NCBI RefSeq assembly: GCF_037975245.1
Contig: NC_092562.1
Location: 19,851,054 to 19,915,053, forward strand
Direction: 5' to 3'
DNA from: Apostichopus japonicus
Lineage: Eukaryota; Echinodermata; Holothuroidea; Aspidochirotida; Stichopodidae
Length of the DNA stretch: 64,000 nucleotides
Shown: one piece after another, positions 49,801-60,960 of the stretch
Layout: every line of letters begins with the position of its first letter
Position numbering within the stretch: the stretch's first letter is position 1
Made by a program: the position numbers and the translations under genes
Notes under the pieces: generated by a model
Database searches by the model: none
Told to the model about the DNA's origin: nothing
The model's input: only the letters and a program-made list of their open reading frames with translations

Positions 49801-52800
49801 AGATATGTACAAACATTGTGACGGGTTGTTTGGTATTTTTCGATCGTTAATGTGAAAAAACCTCTGGACAATTGTTTTAAATAGTTAAACATACTTCAAT
49901 ACCTACACACTTTAGTGTTTAAAACAAAGATTAGCTACAAAATATCTTACCATCTGTTGCTAGGTCACTTTCTTGCAGAAGGCTGAATGAGTCACAGCTG
50001 TTCTCTCCTCCTAGTAAACTCAATACAGATGGAGAGTCTGGTACAGGGGTAGTTGGTGTCCCCTGGAACTGCTTCAATCAATGAGAAAAACAATGCTTCA
50101 AATTCAGTTTTTCGTTCCACAAATGGCGCTATTGTGGAAACGTTAGGAATATTTCATGTTTCTTTCCTAAGTTGCTTGCTAAAATTGTTTAATTCTTTAA
50201 TTATGAAAACAAAGCAGATATATCGTCATTTGTGAAATCATTTTATGTAAGCTAAATGATTTCATTCCAGGACATGAGTGACTATATTTGCATTTGTTTG
50301 TTTGATTGGTTTCTTGGTTGGTTGTTTCTCTGTCTCTTTATTTGTTGTAAAATAGAAATCACTGAACTATGACATATTATGTCAAAACATTTAAATTGCT
50401 ATGAAAATAGCAGCACAGGATTTATTTCACTTTTAGGAAAATTTTCTTGCATGAATTCTGTTTACTATGCTCTATATTGTAATAACAGAAATTCAAAACG
50501 AAAATGAACATGAAAGAAACAAAACAAAGCTTTTGACTGTTACCTCACTGCTAGTAAAGCTGTCCATGCTTCCTTCTTCCACATCCAATTGGGTACTACT
50601 GCCCTCTCTCCCTTCTACAGATGCCTGTCGAGCTTTACGAATCTCCTTGGCTTCCTGTTGAGTACATTCATTGCATTAGATATCAGTTGAAAAAAAGGTT
50701 TAAACATGGAGAACGAAAACTATAGAGGATATCTAAGGGCAGATGAGGTACCAGGTCTATTTTCTTTTGTACAGTAATATCATTTTATCAGGTCAATGCA
50801 ATGTTAACAGATTGGTGGTGACAATAATAGACAAATCAAGATCAGCTACTGAATGCAAGGGAATGAGGTGATGTGTTTTTTGGAGTGGGTTTTAAGACAG
50901 TTTCTTATATCACATTAGAATAAGTGTTTCTTCCCCTTTTTGTTTGTTTGTCAAAACTGAACTTGACCATATTCCACTGTCCACTAGATTCACTTGTTAT
51001 TTCTGTACTCTAAATAATAATTTACCTTATATTTTATATAACATCAGACTTTTGTTATTACATTAGAAAAAAGACACAACCCATGACTATTGTTGACTCC
51101 TTCTGACTGTTGTTGCATATATACTGTTCTAAGCTCATCATCAGACAGTCATCATTGACCTTTGTACCTGTGTACGAGATCTCTTCTCTTTGAGTTCCAT
51201 CGCTGACTCCACGGCTGTGGTTCCCCTCTTCCTGCTTCGTAGACCCTCTACTTTTATCGTCGGTTCAAAGGTCATCAGTTTGGACTTTCTCTGAGCGGCA
51301 GTCACTTTAACAGGGGGTAATGCTGTCAGAAACAAACAAAAACACTCAAAAATGTCATTTGCTTTGCTTATTTTATAAGGTTTTTTTGTTGGAAAGCTAA
51401 GACAAAGTTCAAAGAAGCAAAGGTGGAAAACTATTCTTCATTTATGTCAAATGTGAAGGAATGTTGCAATTTAATGTACCTTCTTTCCCTATTTGCTCTG
51501 GTTTATAGCTGGGAGGTTTATTTATAAGTAAAGTCCACCATCCTGGTTCTCCAAACTCAGGTGCCCCTGATCGAAAAATAGTCTTGCTGCCAGATGACAG
51601 TACCCCAGCAACAGTTCCATGCCAAGTCTGAGATCTGTTCTTACTGAAAAAAAAGACAAACAATTTCCAAATAATAATAATAATAATAATCAGCAGTTAT
51701 TTTTACGTGTAAAAGTAAGTTGGCCTGAGGTTTCGATCCTAGCAGGATCTCCTTCAGAGGCTAAAAAAATAAAATAAAAAATAAATAAATAAAAAAAAAA
51801 AAAAATCTTTTCAGTTATTTTTACGAAGCTTAAGCGACCACAAATGAGGGAGAAACCCGCAAGGGCTTATGGATTACAACTTACACGTCAGGTGGCTTCC
51901 AATTCAACATTTTAACTCAAATTTGGAATCTTTTCAATTTAGAAGTCATTTCAGATAGGAAAACCGTAGATTGCTCTTGGATGAAAAACCCACCTTACTA
52001 TGACCCGGCCGGGAATCGAACCCCGAACCTCCCGATTGCTAAGCCTCATTGCTTCAAATGCCACCGCCTTTATCCACTCGGCTAAATGAATAAATATAAT
52101 TCATAGATTTGAAGTAACAGATGGCCCAGATTGCCAACTGCTGCAATAACCTTCAAACTTGCCATTATGCCACAGCCCAACAAACCTTTGATGCTAATGA
52201 CAAAATTTGATTATGTAATAAAAATAAACATGCTATTTGAAACGACAGCAGACTTAAGTTTTCACGTTGCTTTCTTTATGCGGTGTTTTCGAAGAGCTGT
52301 CTTAATGTTACATTTTGTATTGAAAATTGATACATCATAATTCACAATTCAAGTTAAGATAAGGTCCTTAAGACCATAGTCTATTATTTGAATTATTATT
52401 AAATTTATAAATTATAAAATTTGCAACAGGAATGATGAAACTGTTGCATAAACATGAGAGGTTTGCCAAGCAAATGGGCAAAAAGAAGTCAGATTCTTTA
52501 AATTCGAGAGTTGCAGAGGTTCCTGGTTTGGGTTAAACCAGACATAACTTGCTATTTTAGTCAATAATTCAATGGGACTGGTCTGGTGTTGATTTCTTTT
52601 CCAAATACAAATTACAAAAATTCTCCTTTCACAAAATTCTTTCCTGGAAAATTGCAGATGTTTTCTTTCTAATCACAGCTACATAAGTAAGCTGTGGACT
52701 TTTTTGTTTAGTTTTGCCATTGCTTTTGATTGTCTTCTCCTTATTTTGTTATTTATCCTAGCCTCCACCTTCACCTTTTTGTTTTAAGGTTTCTTCAAGG

Positions 52801-55800
52801 CATCCAGGATTTGATGAAATTTCTCTGAAACTGCCTCCCTGGTTTTCTTTCATGTCAGTGACTGAGATATGTATCAGCATTCTCATAATTATATCAAATC
52901 TGTTATATAAACTCCAGTACTTACCAAGTTATTTGTACGATGCAATACCTATTATGATACAATATGTATTGAATGACAACCAGCTACATCTGTATCTGTC
53001 CATGTTATCAGCTACATCCAACTTTCAGAGATTATCTTCTATGACTGGGGGTTGCCTAGTTTCAAGTACTTCATCAGAATGATATATTGTTCCTACTACT
53101 AGGCTAAATACAGCCTTTATGGTCCCTCAGGATGGCGCTTTTAAAGAGAGACATAGGAATCATAAAAGAAATATTTCTGTTTTTTTTCTTACTTTTGACC
53201 AAAGAGCACAGTCCAATACGTCGATATGAACTCGCAAACGTCTTCTTTCCACCGGAAAAATCCTTTCCTTCCACTCTTTCTCGCGCCCAGATTGTAAAGT
53301 GCAAGGACTACCACTTGTTGCCTGGTGCAAGAAAACATATTAGATTATGAGAAATTCTATGAGGATATGCCACACAGACATAGTGTACAGAAGCATTAAG
53401 GCTAAATGACACTCTATTAAGATCAGTCCCACACATAGAAACATGTGGTATGAGGTGGAGGGGAAAATGGGGGTGGGGGTGGGGGTTGTGGGTGGGGTGG
53501 GGGTGGGAAGGGGAACAATGGTCCATGTTTTCACATCACTATTTTTGTGTGACTTTTGACCAGGAGGTAGCATCTGAATCCACACTGTATTTCAGAGTAC
53601 ATTGTTTCCCATCATGTTGTTCCACATACAGGTTTTATACTCCAAGTTATGTTAAATCAAATCATGTCATCAATTTAACAAGATTTACAGGAGAGTAAAA
53701 AGTTTAATAATCATAAATAACAGGATCATTATTTATAATTTTGCAACCACAAATATCTAAGGAAACATAACATCCCTGCAAAAATTGGTTAGTGATTCAT
53801 TGCCAACAAACTTCTTACAAACAAGATTTTCAGGGTTTGGCCTTAAACTCAGTAAGGCGGATCTACACTTGATTGTATACCAAATTTGAATTTCAAACCA
53901 GGTGTAACAGGTGCGGCTCCTTTGTAGCAGATGGATAGCAATTTGTGTAAGAATCATAAACGATTGTTTAGCGATAGATTTTAGAATAGAGGTTGTGGTT
54001 AAAATTAAAAATATGAACAATATTAATGTAGAAAGTTTCATGAAAATCATGCATTTCATTCTTTTATTTTAACTTGTTTGTTGTCTTTTTGTGTTTGTAC
54101 TGAGAGTTCAAGGAAAAGCTTCAATTCGTTCAAACCGGTGACGTCACCTTACCATGTCAGCTTTATTCTTGCGATGATCTCACTTTTGGTTTCACTGCAG
54201 TCTGAACAAGTAAACCTGAAAAAATTGTCCCCATCCAATGATGATGGATTTCCACCCTTCAGGCATGCTACAAAAAGTAGAAAGCAAAATAGAAACTTAG
54301 TTTTAAGGGACAACATGGTTTGTTTACTCCCTTTCTTTGTTGTTGGAACTTTCACCAAATTTACATTGAAGCAAAGTGATATATATGCCTAACATACCTA
54401 TGTGCTGCAATGTCTTATTCAGTTATGCATGATCAGATATGAGTAAACTGAAATAAGGTCTCCTTTCCAATTTGTTCACAGACATTGTGTCTGATACTAA
54501 GAGCATCCTTTACAGTTCTATCGACAAAAGCAATGAAAGAAAAAACAATGTTCTGAACAATGAGAAAGATTCAGTTACAATCCTGGATACATGTTAAAAC
54601 AAAACTGAACATATTTTGCACCAGCAATTAAATACATAAATATATGTATAGAAATTTCTTTGTAGCAGTGGAAAATGGAAAACCAAGAAAAAATGCTAAG
54701 AAAAGTAGAAAATCACCTTTCGGGTAAAGACCCTTTAACAAAGTGATGCTCATACAACCAATAACATACGTATGATTATATATCGCAAAATGACCAAAAT
54801 CTCAACTAACCAATGTGAAAATTTTGCTTGCATTTCTCACACCACACAGCCAAGGCGTCTTGAACTTTATTGCAATAACATTCGCTGCTCTTTAAAGGTT
54901 TGGCGTCAGGGCTGGAATCACTTTTGGGAACCAGAATTGGTTGCGTCTCTTCTCCTGGGCTGGTTGCCTGGGACTGAAGAAGACCAGGTGGAGACTTCGT
55001 ATCCGTGGAAACAACATCAATCTCATCAAGTTCACTCTTTGTAAGAAAGGAAGGAAAATATATGAAGATACAGGCCAGGAAATTGGTTAAGTCATGACAA
55101 GGAAGATAATTTTCTATGTGGAGTATTGCATTAAAGTTCATTTATATCACCCCCAATGTGAAAGTTTATTAATTAAAGTAATGAATAATGATCACACTCA
55201 TTTCAAACTTCTCCACGATCATCAAGGCTAATCTCAGACCAATTTCTTCACAGATGCAAGTTTTGTGTCACATTGAACACTTCTGGGTGTCTGAGTATAA
55301 TTTGGGGAATCAGACCTTTCAGCTAGGAAAGTACATTTGGAAACTGTAAGAAGATTTTAGCTTAGTAAACTTAGGACACAAAGATGAAGTTCATTGTATG
55401 AGTAATAAGTTTCAAACATAAATTTTATTTTTGTAGAACATACCATGAAGACAGCCTGCCTGAAGGAGATGAAATTCCTCTGGTCATAAAGCACAGTACT
55501 AAACTTAATAAATTTTAGGCTTTCAATGTCCTCTTAAAGCCATCCCTGCAACTACCTTGACTTCAACCTGGACAAATCAATTCCTTGCATGGAAACTTCC
55601 ATTACCTTGGTAAGCTATGGTTGAGGAGAGCCGATTGATTCATAGCTGGGTTTGTTTGATGCATAAGTACAGTAATCTGTTTTTTTTTTTTCATTCAATG
55701 ACATCATGTAATGCAGATAACATCTGCTCATTCATCAATGAATCATCAAACAAAAGTTTGACCAATTAAAAACATTAAAATACATGACATTTTATTACTA

Positions 55801-56716
55801 GGAACTGTAGAAATTATTTATATACAATTTTGCAAGATGGGTTATTAGCAATACCACAACAAAATTACTTCCTATTCAGCAATATGTTATACAGGAAAGG
55901 TATAGCTCCTTTTACCATGTTGTGTTGCTATAGTATTAAGAAAACATGCAGAGTACATGCAGACTATTGATACATGTGCATGAAGGACAAAGTGACCCAT
56001 GATTGCTAGACTTAAGTCCTATTAATTCAAGCTTAGTAAAGTCAAAGGATTGAGATTTATAAAGTAGCCTAACTTAGACCTCATCAAAAAACTTCTGCCA
56101 CTTTCCCAGGGTAACATAAAGTTATATTCTGATTAGAACTTGTGCTCTCACTTCCAAATAATAAAAGAATAATCACATCGTTTATTATGCCAGTCAGATT
56201 CTTCCATTAAGTTTAACTGTAGCTAGTCTATATGAAGTGTCATTCTCAAATTAAAATGAGAACGAAAAAATAGCTGACTACTGTAAAAGTAAAATTGTTG
56301 TTCTCCATATATTGCCTTGCCTCACTGTAGGCCTTACTCATGCCTAGTACAGCAAAACATTTTTTTTTTAATTTTAACAAAAATATAGAAGACTACGACC
56401 AGGGCTGTATGGGACTTAATCCCAAAGGAATGCCATCATTGACGTGTATCTTAAGTTACGAATTAAGGTCGATACGACTTATCGGCAATACATTTGTCCC
56501 AATCTTCTTCCATATATGGCAATGAAATAGAAATCATTGCATTTGTCTTTCATCGCGGAACTAGACCTAACACTAAATCATGCAAAGTTGAGTACAAATA
56601 AAATTAGGCCTAAGGTTTGTACGAAATGTCCTATTTTGCTCATTTTGGATTGTAACAAACAGAACTAAAACATCCTTTAAAATTCTTACAATATCAGTGG
56701 TATCTTCTGATGTCAT
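43895..56716 (-). CDS. KAT14: KAT14 (CSRP2BP), ATAC-complex GNAT acetyltransferase subunit
   Basis: KAT14 is a nuclear scaffold of the ATAC histone acetyltransferase complex with its own GNAT domain. Fifteen coding exons chain in phase on the minus strand: 56716-56690, 55036-54811, 54267-54153, 53321-53193, 51643-51480, 51322-51168, 50654-50544, 50068-49951, 48989-48755, 48062-47942, 47296-47105, 46507-46392, 45629-45424, 44834-44653, 44068-43895. The product is 756 residues, against 782 recalled for human. The N-terminus has a C4 zinc module (WCEKCKQNFH ... FFRFTCSDC). Next come FRWKEDVCEFI, the conserved APEFGEPGWWTL block and MELKEKRSRTQEAK. Long polar linkers follow, then GLPLFDLD, SPYTARILKPYIRRDYETKP and the C-terminal GNAT domain. 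That domain holds FFWPGIDLSECLQYPDF, the acetyl-CoA loop WRGAGIGTF and LLYQKFGFK. Acceptor 44834 was preferred over 44830 because it restores the conserved LSEC. Confidence 0.95.
44835..45020. repeat. About 55-bp tandem array abutting a KAT14 splice acceptor
   Basis: Three to four units of the form ATTGATAAAGGACCACCACACTGACACTGAGGGTG plus TGTAACAGAATAAA (unit split here for length). Each unit, read on the KAT14 strand, repeats the CACCCTCAG acceptor and a CAGTGTGGTGGTCCT word. That word also occurs inside the adjacent exon 44653-44834. The array thus appears to be copied from the intron/exon edge. Confidence 0.85.
51691..51775. mobile_element. Fragment of a palindromic repeat (GATCCTAGCAGGATC type)
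   Basis: Contains GATCCTAGCAGGATC, CTTCAGAGGCT and GTTATTTTTACG beside an (AAT)n run, followed by an A-rich stretch. The same core occurs as a full hairpin at 58297-58362. Such sequences often mark ends of retroelements of the Penelope type, but the family cannot be fixed from this fragment. Confidence 0.5.
51811..52090 (-). mobile_element. tRNA-derived SINE (family 1), near full length, in a KAT14 intron
   Basis: On the minus strand the 5' head reads TAGCCGAGTGGATAAAGGCG (A box, Leu/Ser tRNA-like) and then GGGGTTCGATTCCCGGCC (B box). A body of about 200 bp ends CGTAAAAATAACTG, with an A/T-rich tail. The body matches the truncated copy at 13372-13570. It lies in the intron between exons 53193 and 51643. 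Confidence 0.9.
53448..53518 (+). repeat. G-rich (GGGGGT)n tract in a KAT14 intron
   Basis: More than eight G runs of 3-5 separated by T or TT. Quadruplex-prone on the plus strand, C-rich in the KAT14 transcript. It begins about 125 bases upstream of the exon starting at 53321, inside the intron, and could influence splicing there. Confidence 0.75.
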
Positions 56717-58296
56717 AATTATATTATACTTTTGAACCACCACGTCTGGTATTCGATTTTTTTTCAGATACACTTCGGATCGGGGCTACACATCGTCTTC
56801 ACTGTCAATGTATGTCTACCGCGGCCTATAATGGTAGATATAATATACATATGCTTCATACGGTATTTTTATTTATTTTATAGAATTTTGAATTATTCTT
56901 CACGGGGCTGTTTGCAAATCATTCCTGGTTACATTTCGATACCTGTTTTATTTTTTAACCATGACCTCTTAACATTACATGTTGTTCATCATTCAAACTG
57001 GCTGCACTTTTTATTCTACATAAAGTTCCATATAATTTACATGCAACTCTATGCATACTGACTATCGGGTCAATTCCTCAGATGTAACACAAAACTCAAT
57101 GAGAAAATATAACGCTTAACCGTCCAAAATTACAATTCACAATGCATTACAATTAACACATTTTTCAAGGAAAATGGTGTTGAACTTTATCAAATGTGCT
57201 CTGTGTTTTATATGAAGTTATACTGCAATAGCCTGTCCAGGTAAATAAATCAAAGCCATCCAGAGGCCTGACAATTCGCTGTTGAACTACTTGCATTTTT
57301 ATGGCATGTTGATTTTAAATAGTCTAACAATATTCTAATATTACCTTCCCCTAAGTACCCCAACAAGCTCCCCCCCCCCCACCCCAAAGCAAACTTAACG
57401 AGAGCTGTGACACAGTATACCGTGATATTTATAATTATACACTTTAAAGTCAACTCATTCAGACGTAATTTCAAGAGCTGAGGGACTAACTTATTCATCG
57501 GTGAATGAACATTTTCAGATTGTATTTACCTATTCATTGATGCATGTACACACTACGGGGCAAAGCACTATCATGTCTCCTCTTATATATTCATTATACT
57601 TTCCACATCGGAGGATCATCGCAGACATATTTAACGGTTCATTAGCTGTCTGAATTGGTGCCCTGAAATATTGACCTTTAAGGAACTCCTTGGATTAATA
57701 TTTTCCATTTTGTAATATGACGTCTTAGCAAAGATAAAAAAATATATAGACAATTTTGATTTGACAACACGTACGATATGCCAAACTAAGTTTGAAATAA
57801 TAGACACAAGCATTTCATTTCTTTTAACCCTATGTTATGTTCGTGGTGGATTAGTAATTGATGCCAGACTATTCTAGAGGATATGCTGCTCACTTTGTTA
57901 GCATCCCCCCCCCATTCCCCCCGCCCCTACCACCTGACTCGCGTCCCTATCGTGCCAAATTAGCGGGCTACTTTTGTAAAGATTGTTATTTTATGAACTT
58001 TTACAGAGAGTGCATTATAATTACAACGATCAACCCTTGATGCTAAAAACTTGTTTTTCTCTCTCTCATAATGACAGTTTATACTGACTGGTGGTCAGGT
58101 TCCTTTCGAGGGGTTGTCGATAAGTAGACAAAGATAACATTTACAGTTTTCTGTACAAGCTGTGTGAAGTTTTAACACTTCTTCCTAACTTATATTACAC
58201 TAAATAAAACAAAACTGTTAGCAAACTGTTTATCCACTAAAGAGCACGTGTAAGAGAATGTTTAATAGTAAGAGGGCCTGACCGCCCTGACGTTTA
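56717..58296. other. KAT14 upstream DNA, no gene recognised
   Basis: Presumably holds the KAT14 5' UTR and promoter near its low-coordinate end. Otherwise AT-rich with C runs at about 57370 and 57906. Open frames up to 109 codons on the plus strand show no domain. Confidence 0.4.
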
Positions 58297-58362
58297 GATC
58301 CTAGTAGGATCTTCTTCAGAGGCTGTAGCTCTTCAGCCTCTGAAGAAGATCCTGCTAGGATC
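58297..58362. mobile_element. 29-bp hairpin, 28/29 paired, GATCCTAG family
   Basis: The left arm 58297-58325 (GATCCTAGTAGGATCTTCTT...) pairs with 58334-58362 (...AAGATCCTGCTAGGATC) around an 8-base loop. The half-arm also occurs at 51691-51775, so this is a dispersed repeat. Confidence 0.8.
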
Positions 58363-60009
58363 GACACGTCCGTGCCCACTTACACATTATATCACACTAT
58401 GCATTAAAAGCTGTGTAGCGCCATCACTTACTTAATGTCATTGTACTGGCAAAAAATAGTAATGTTATTTGAAGTTAATGATGTGCATACTGTGCGACTT
58501 TTCAGGCATCATAAACTTTTTATGAAGTGAACATTTACAGTCTGATCTGAAAAAAACATGTGTTCTTTTTGTTGTTTTCTAGATGCTTGTCTTACAAGGA
58601 AATGTACGTCTATTTGTGTGTATATTACGTTTATGATCGAAGCATTGTGACTTCAAATATACCTATACTACATTGTAGTTGGTGTTAGAGGTTTATATAT
58701 TGTTTAATCTTACAGAACTCTGTCACTAGAGTCACTAAAATAAGAATAAACTTTGAAAAGGAATCACTGTAACCTGGCCCGTGTGCTTAGTCATTTACTT
58801 GCAACAGTATATGAGAACATTCAATAGTAATACTGTAGGCCTACAGTGGATGAGGTGATCAAGTATTGACCATACTTGAGGGACCAGAAAGGATCTTGCA
58901 TAAATATGGACCAACATTTCAAGAGCATTCATGCTATACAGCTGTTAGGAACAAGTTAATTACAAGGTTTTTCAATTTGACAGATCTGTTGACCTTAAAT
59001 GACCTTTGATCTTAAAACAACAGGGTTCTTGTGGTCATTAATGTTGAGGCTAAATTCGAAGTATATATATATGTACTGTATCTTCTGCCTGGGGCATTCT
59101 TTCGTAATTTTATGCGAGCGTATATACTTATTTGCCTTAATTCCAGTTGGTCATTGCTTGTGTATGCACATGAAATGAATGTATACAGCTATATATTGAT
59201 ATGACTGCATGGGACCTAAGAAACTCAAAGTCACTTGGTCAAGATTGACAACTCTAAAAAGATGATTGAAGTGGTCATAACTGCATCACTAAAGCGAGAC
59301 TTGCATGTTTATATATATAGTCGCTTCTGATCTGAGAAGTTTTTATATTGTAGAGCGGATAAATAACCAGATTTTAAGTCCCAGGAATTGAAGCACGCTA
59401 GTGATATGTAGCAAGTTTTCTAAGAACATTCCAAAAGGTAGGCTGGCCTTGCAATTTATTGACGGACAATAAAAACAATCAAATGTCTCAAGTGATGAAT
59501 GAGGGAAACTTGAATTGCGGAGGCTAGCGTAAAATGCTGTTGAAGTTTCAGCATGATCCAATTAACAGAACTTTTAACATGGTTACCGGTACTTTGGGGT
59601 GCCAACATTGCCAAGTCAGCGTTTGATTGCATATTTTACCAGGTAGGGCAAACTTAAATTGTTGCCTGCTTGGCAAAGCATGATTGCCATGATTGCCTGC
59701 TTGGCAAGCATGATTGTTACGTTTTTGTCGTAGGCCTATATTCGAGCTCTCTAGTGGGAAATGCCGCCCGTCAAGCAGGCGATCTCAGGACATTTCTTAT
59801 CTTAAGAACCTCTTACTACACAGTGCGTCACATGTACTCTGAAAAATGCTAATAATGGCACCGGCGCTACCGGTATTTGACACAATTCTGTCTCGTTGAG
59901 AGTTTTTCTTTCGCAAAGAGGAACTGCAACCTAAAGTTGAACCTTCTTCGAAATTTAGAAGGGCTTTCAGTTTGTCGCAACGCAGGACGACAAATGTCTA
60001 AAGCTGATA
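58363..60009. other. Intergenic DNA, no gene recognised
   Basis: AT-rich. A 31-bp-period direct duplication of GCCTGCTTGGCAAAGCATGA lies near 59663-59716. Nothing else recognised. Confidence 0.4.
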
Positions 60010-60960
60010 ATTACGGAAGCCATAAGGGGACATGCAAGTTGTCGAGATACCTTGTTATAGATTACCACGATATCTCGACAAAAATACGTTTTTTATGTGG
60101 CCAAGTTACATGACTTACAATCTCTCGACAACAGGACAAAAAAAGCAATATATTTGTCAAGTTACCTAGTTACGATATCATTGGCATTTTGCCCAAATTG
60201 GATTGAGTTACCGACTAACGATAACTTGACATCTTGACCCCCCCCCCAAAAAAAAAAACAAAAACAAAAACAAAGTCAAGTTGCAGAGTTACGATAACTT
60301 GACATCTCGAAAAAAAAATGTATTTTGTCGAGTTACCAACTCACGAAAACTCGCTATCTTGTCGAACTGTCGTATTGCTGTTTTGTCGCACATGCATTGC
60401 TGTAAGCGTAAAAAGTGTAAATTTATGATTTCACGACATATTTTAAATCGTCAAAATGTCGGAAATCTGAAACATAATGTTTTGTACAACTGCATGAACT
60501 CGTCATGATGACAAAACGTCAATTTCCTATTTTGTCATTTTGACGAATTGTTGCATCGGTATCACTTCCGTGAGACAGCAAGTTTTTCCAAGTTGATAAC
60601 TTGAAGCAAAAGATGTGAAGTTATGGAAAGTCATTAACCTGACAAGAATACATTTGTGTTGAGATGTCAAGGTAGCATAAGTCGGTAACTCGACAGAAAT
60701 CTAATGTTTGTTCTATAGATGCCAAGTTGTCGTAACTCGGAAATTCGGCAAAGCCCAAATTGTTGTTGTCTTGTCTAGTTTACATGTCGGTAACTCTACA
60801 AAATATTTTTTTTTGGTCGAGATAACAAATTAGCATAAGTCGGTAGTTCGGTACCTAGAACAAAATGAAAGTTTTGTCGAGTTGTTGTAAGTCTGTAACT
60901 AGGCAAAACTCGTATTTTCGGCATTCGTGTATATGTTGGTATTCTAACAAGGTATGTCGA
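60010..60960. repeat. Long imperfect inverted array of GTCGAGTTAC / TTGACATCTCGAC sub-repeats
   Basis: In the left half, units such as GAGTTACCGACTAACGATAA plus CTTGACATCT (60203-60236) and TTACGATAACTTGACATCTC (about 60290) run forward. In the right half the same words run reversed: AGATGTCAAGGTAGCATAAG plus TCGGTAACTCGACA (60662-60695), and TAGCATAAGTCGGTAG (about 60831). The centre, near 60450-60520, has its own small palindrome (GACAAAACGTC ... TTTTGTCATTTTGACG). Probably a foldback-type element or an inverted minisatellite. Confidence 0.7.

Noticed and set aside
56732-57061. 109-codon plus-strand open frame divergent from KAT14
   Set aside because: It is AT-rich, Phe/Ile/Tyr-heavy with no domain, and lies in the presumed KAT14 promoter.
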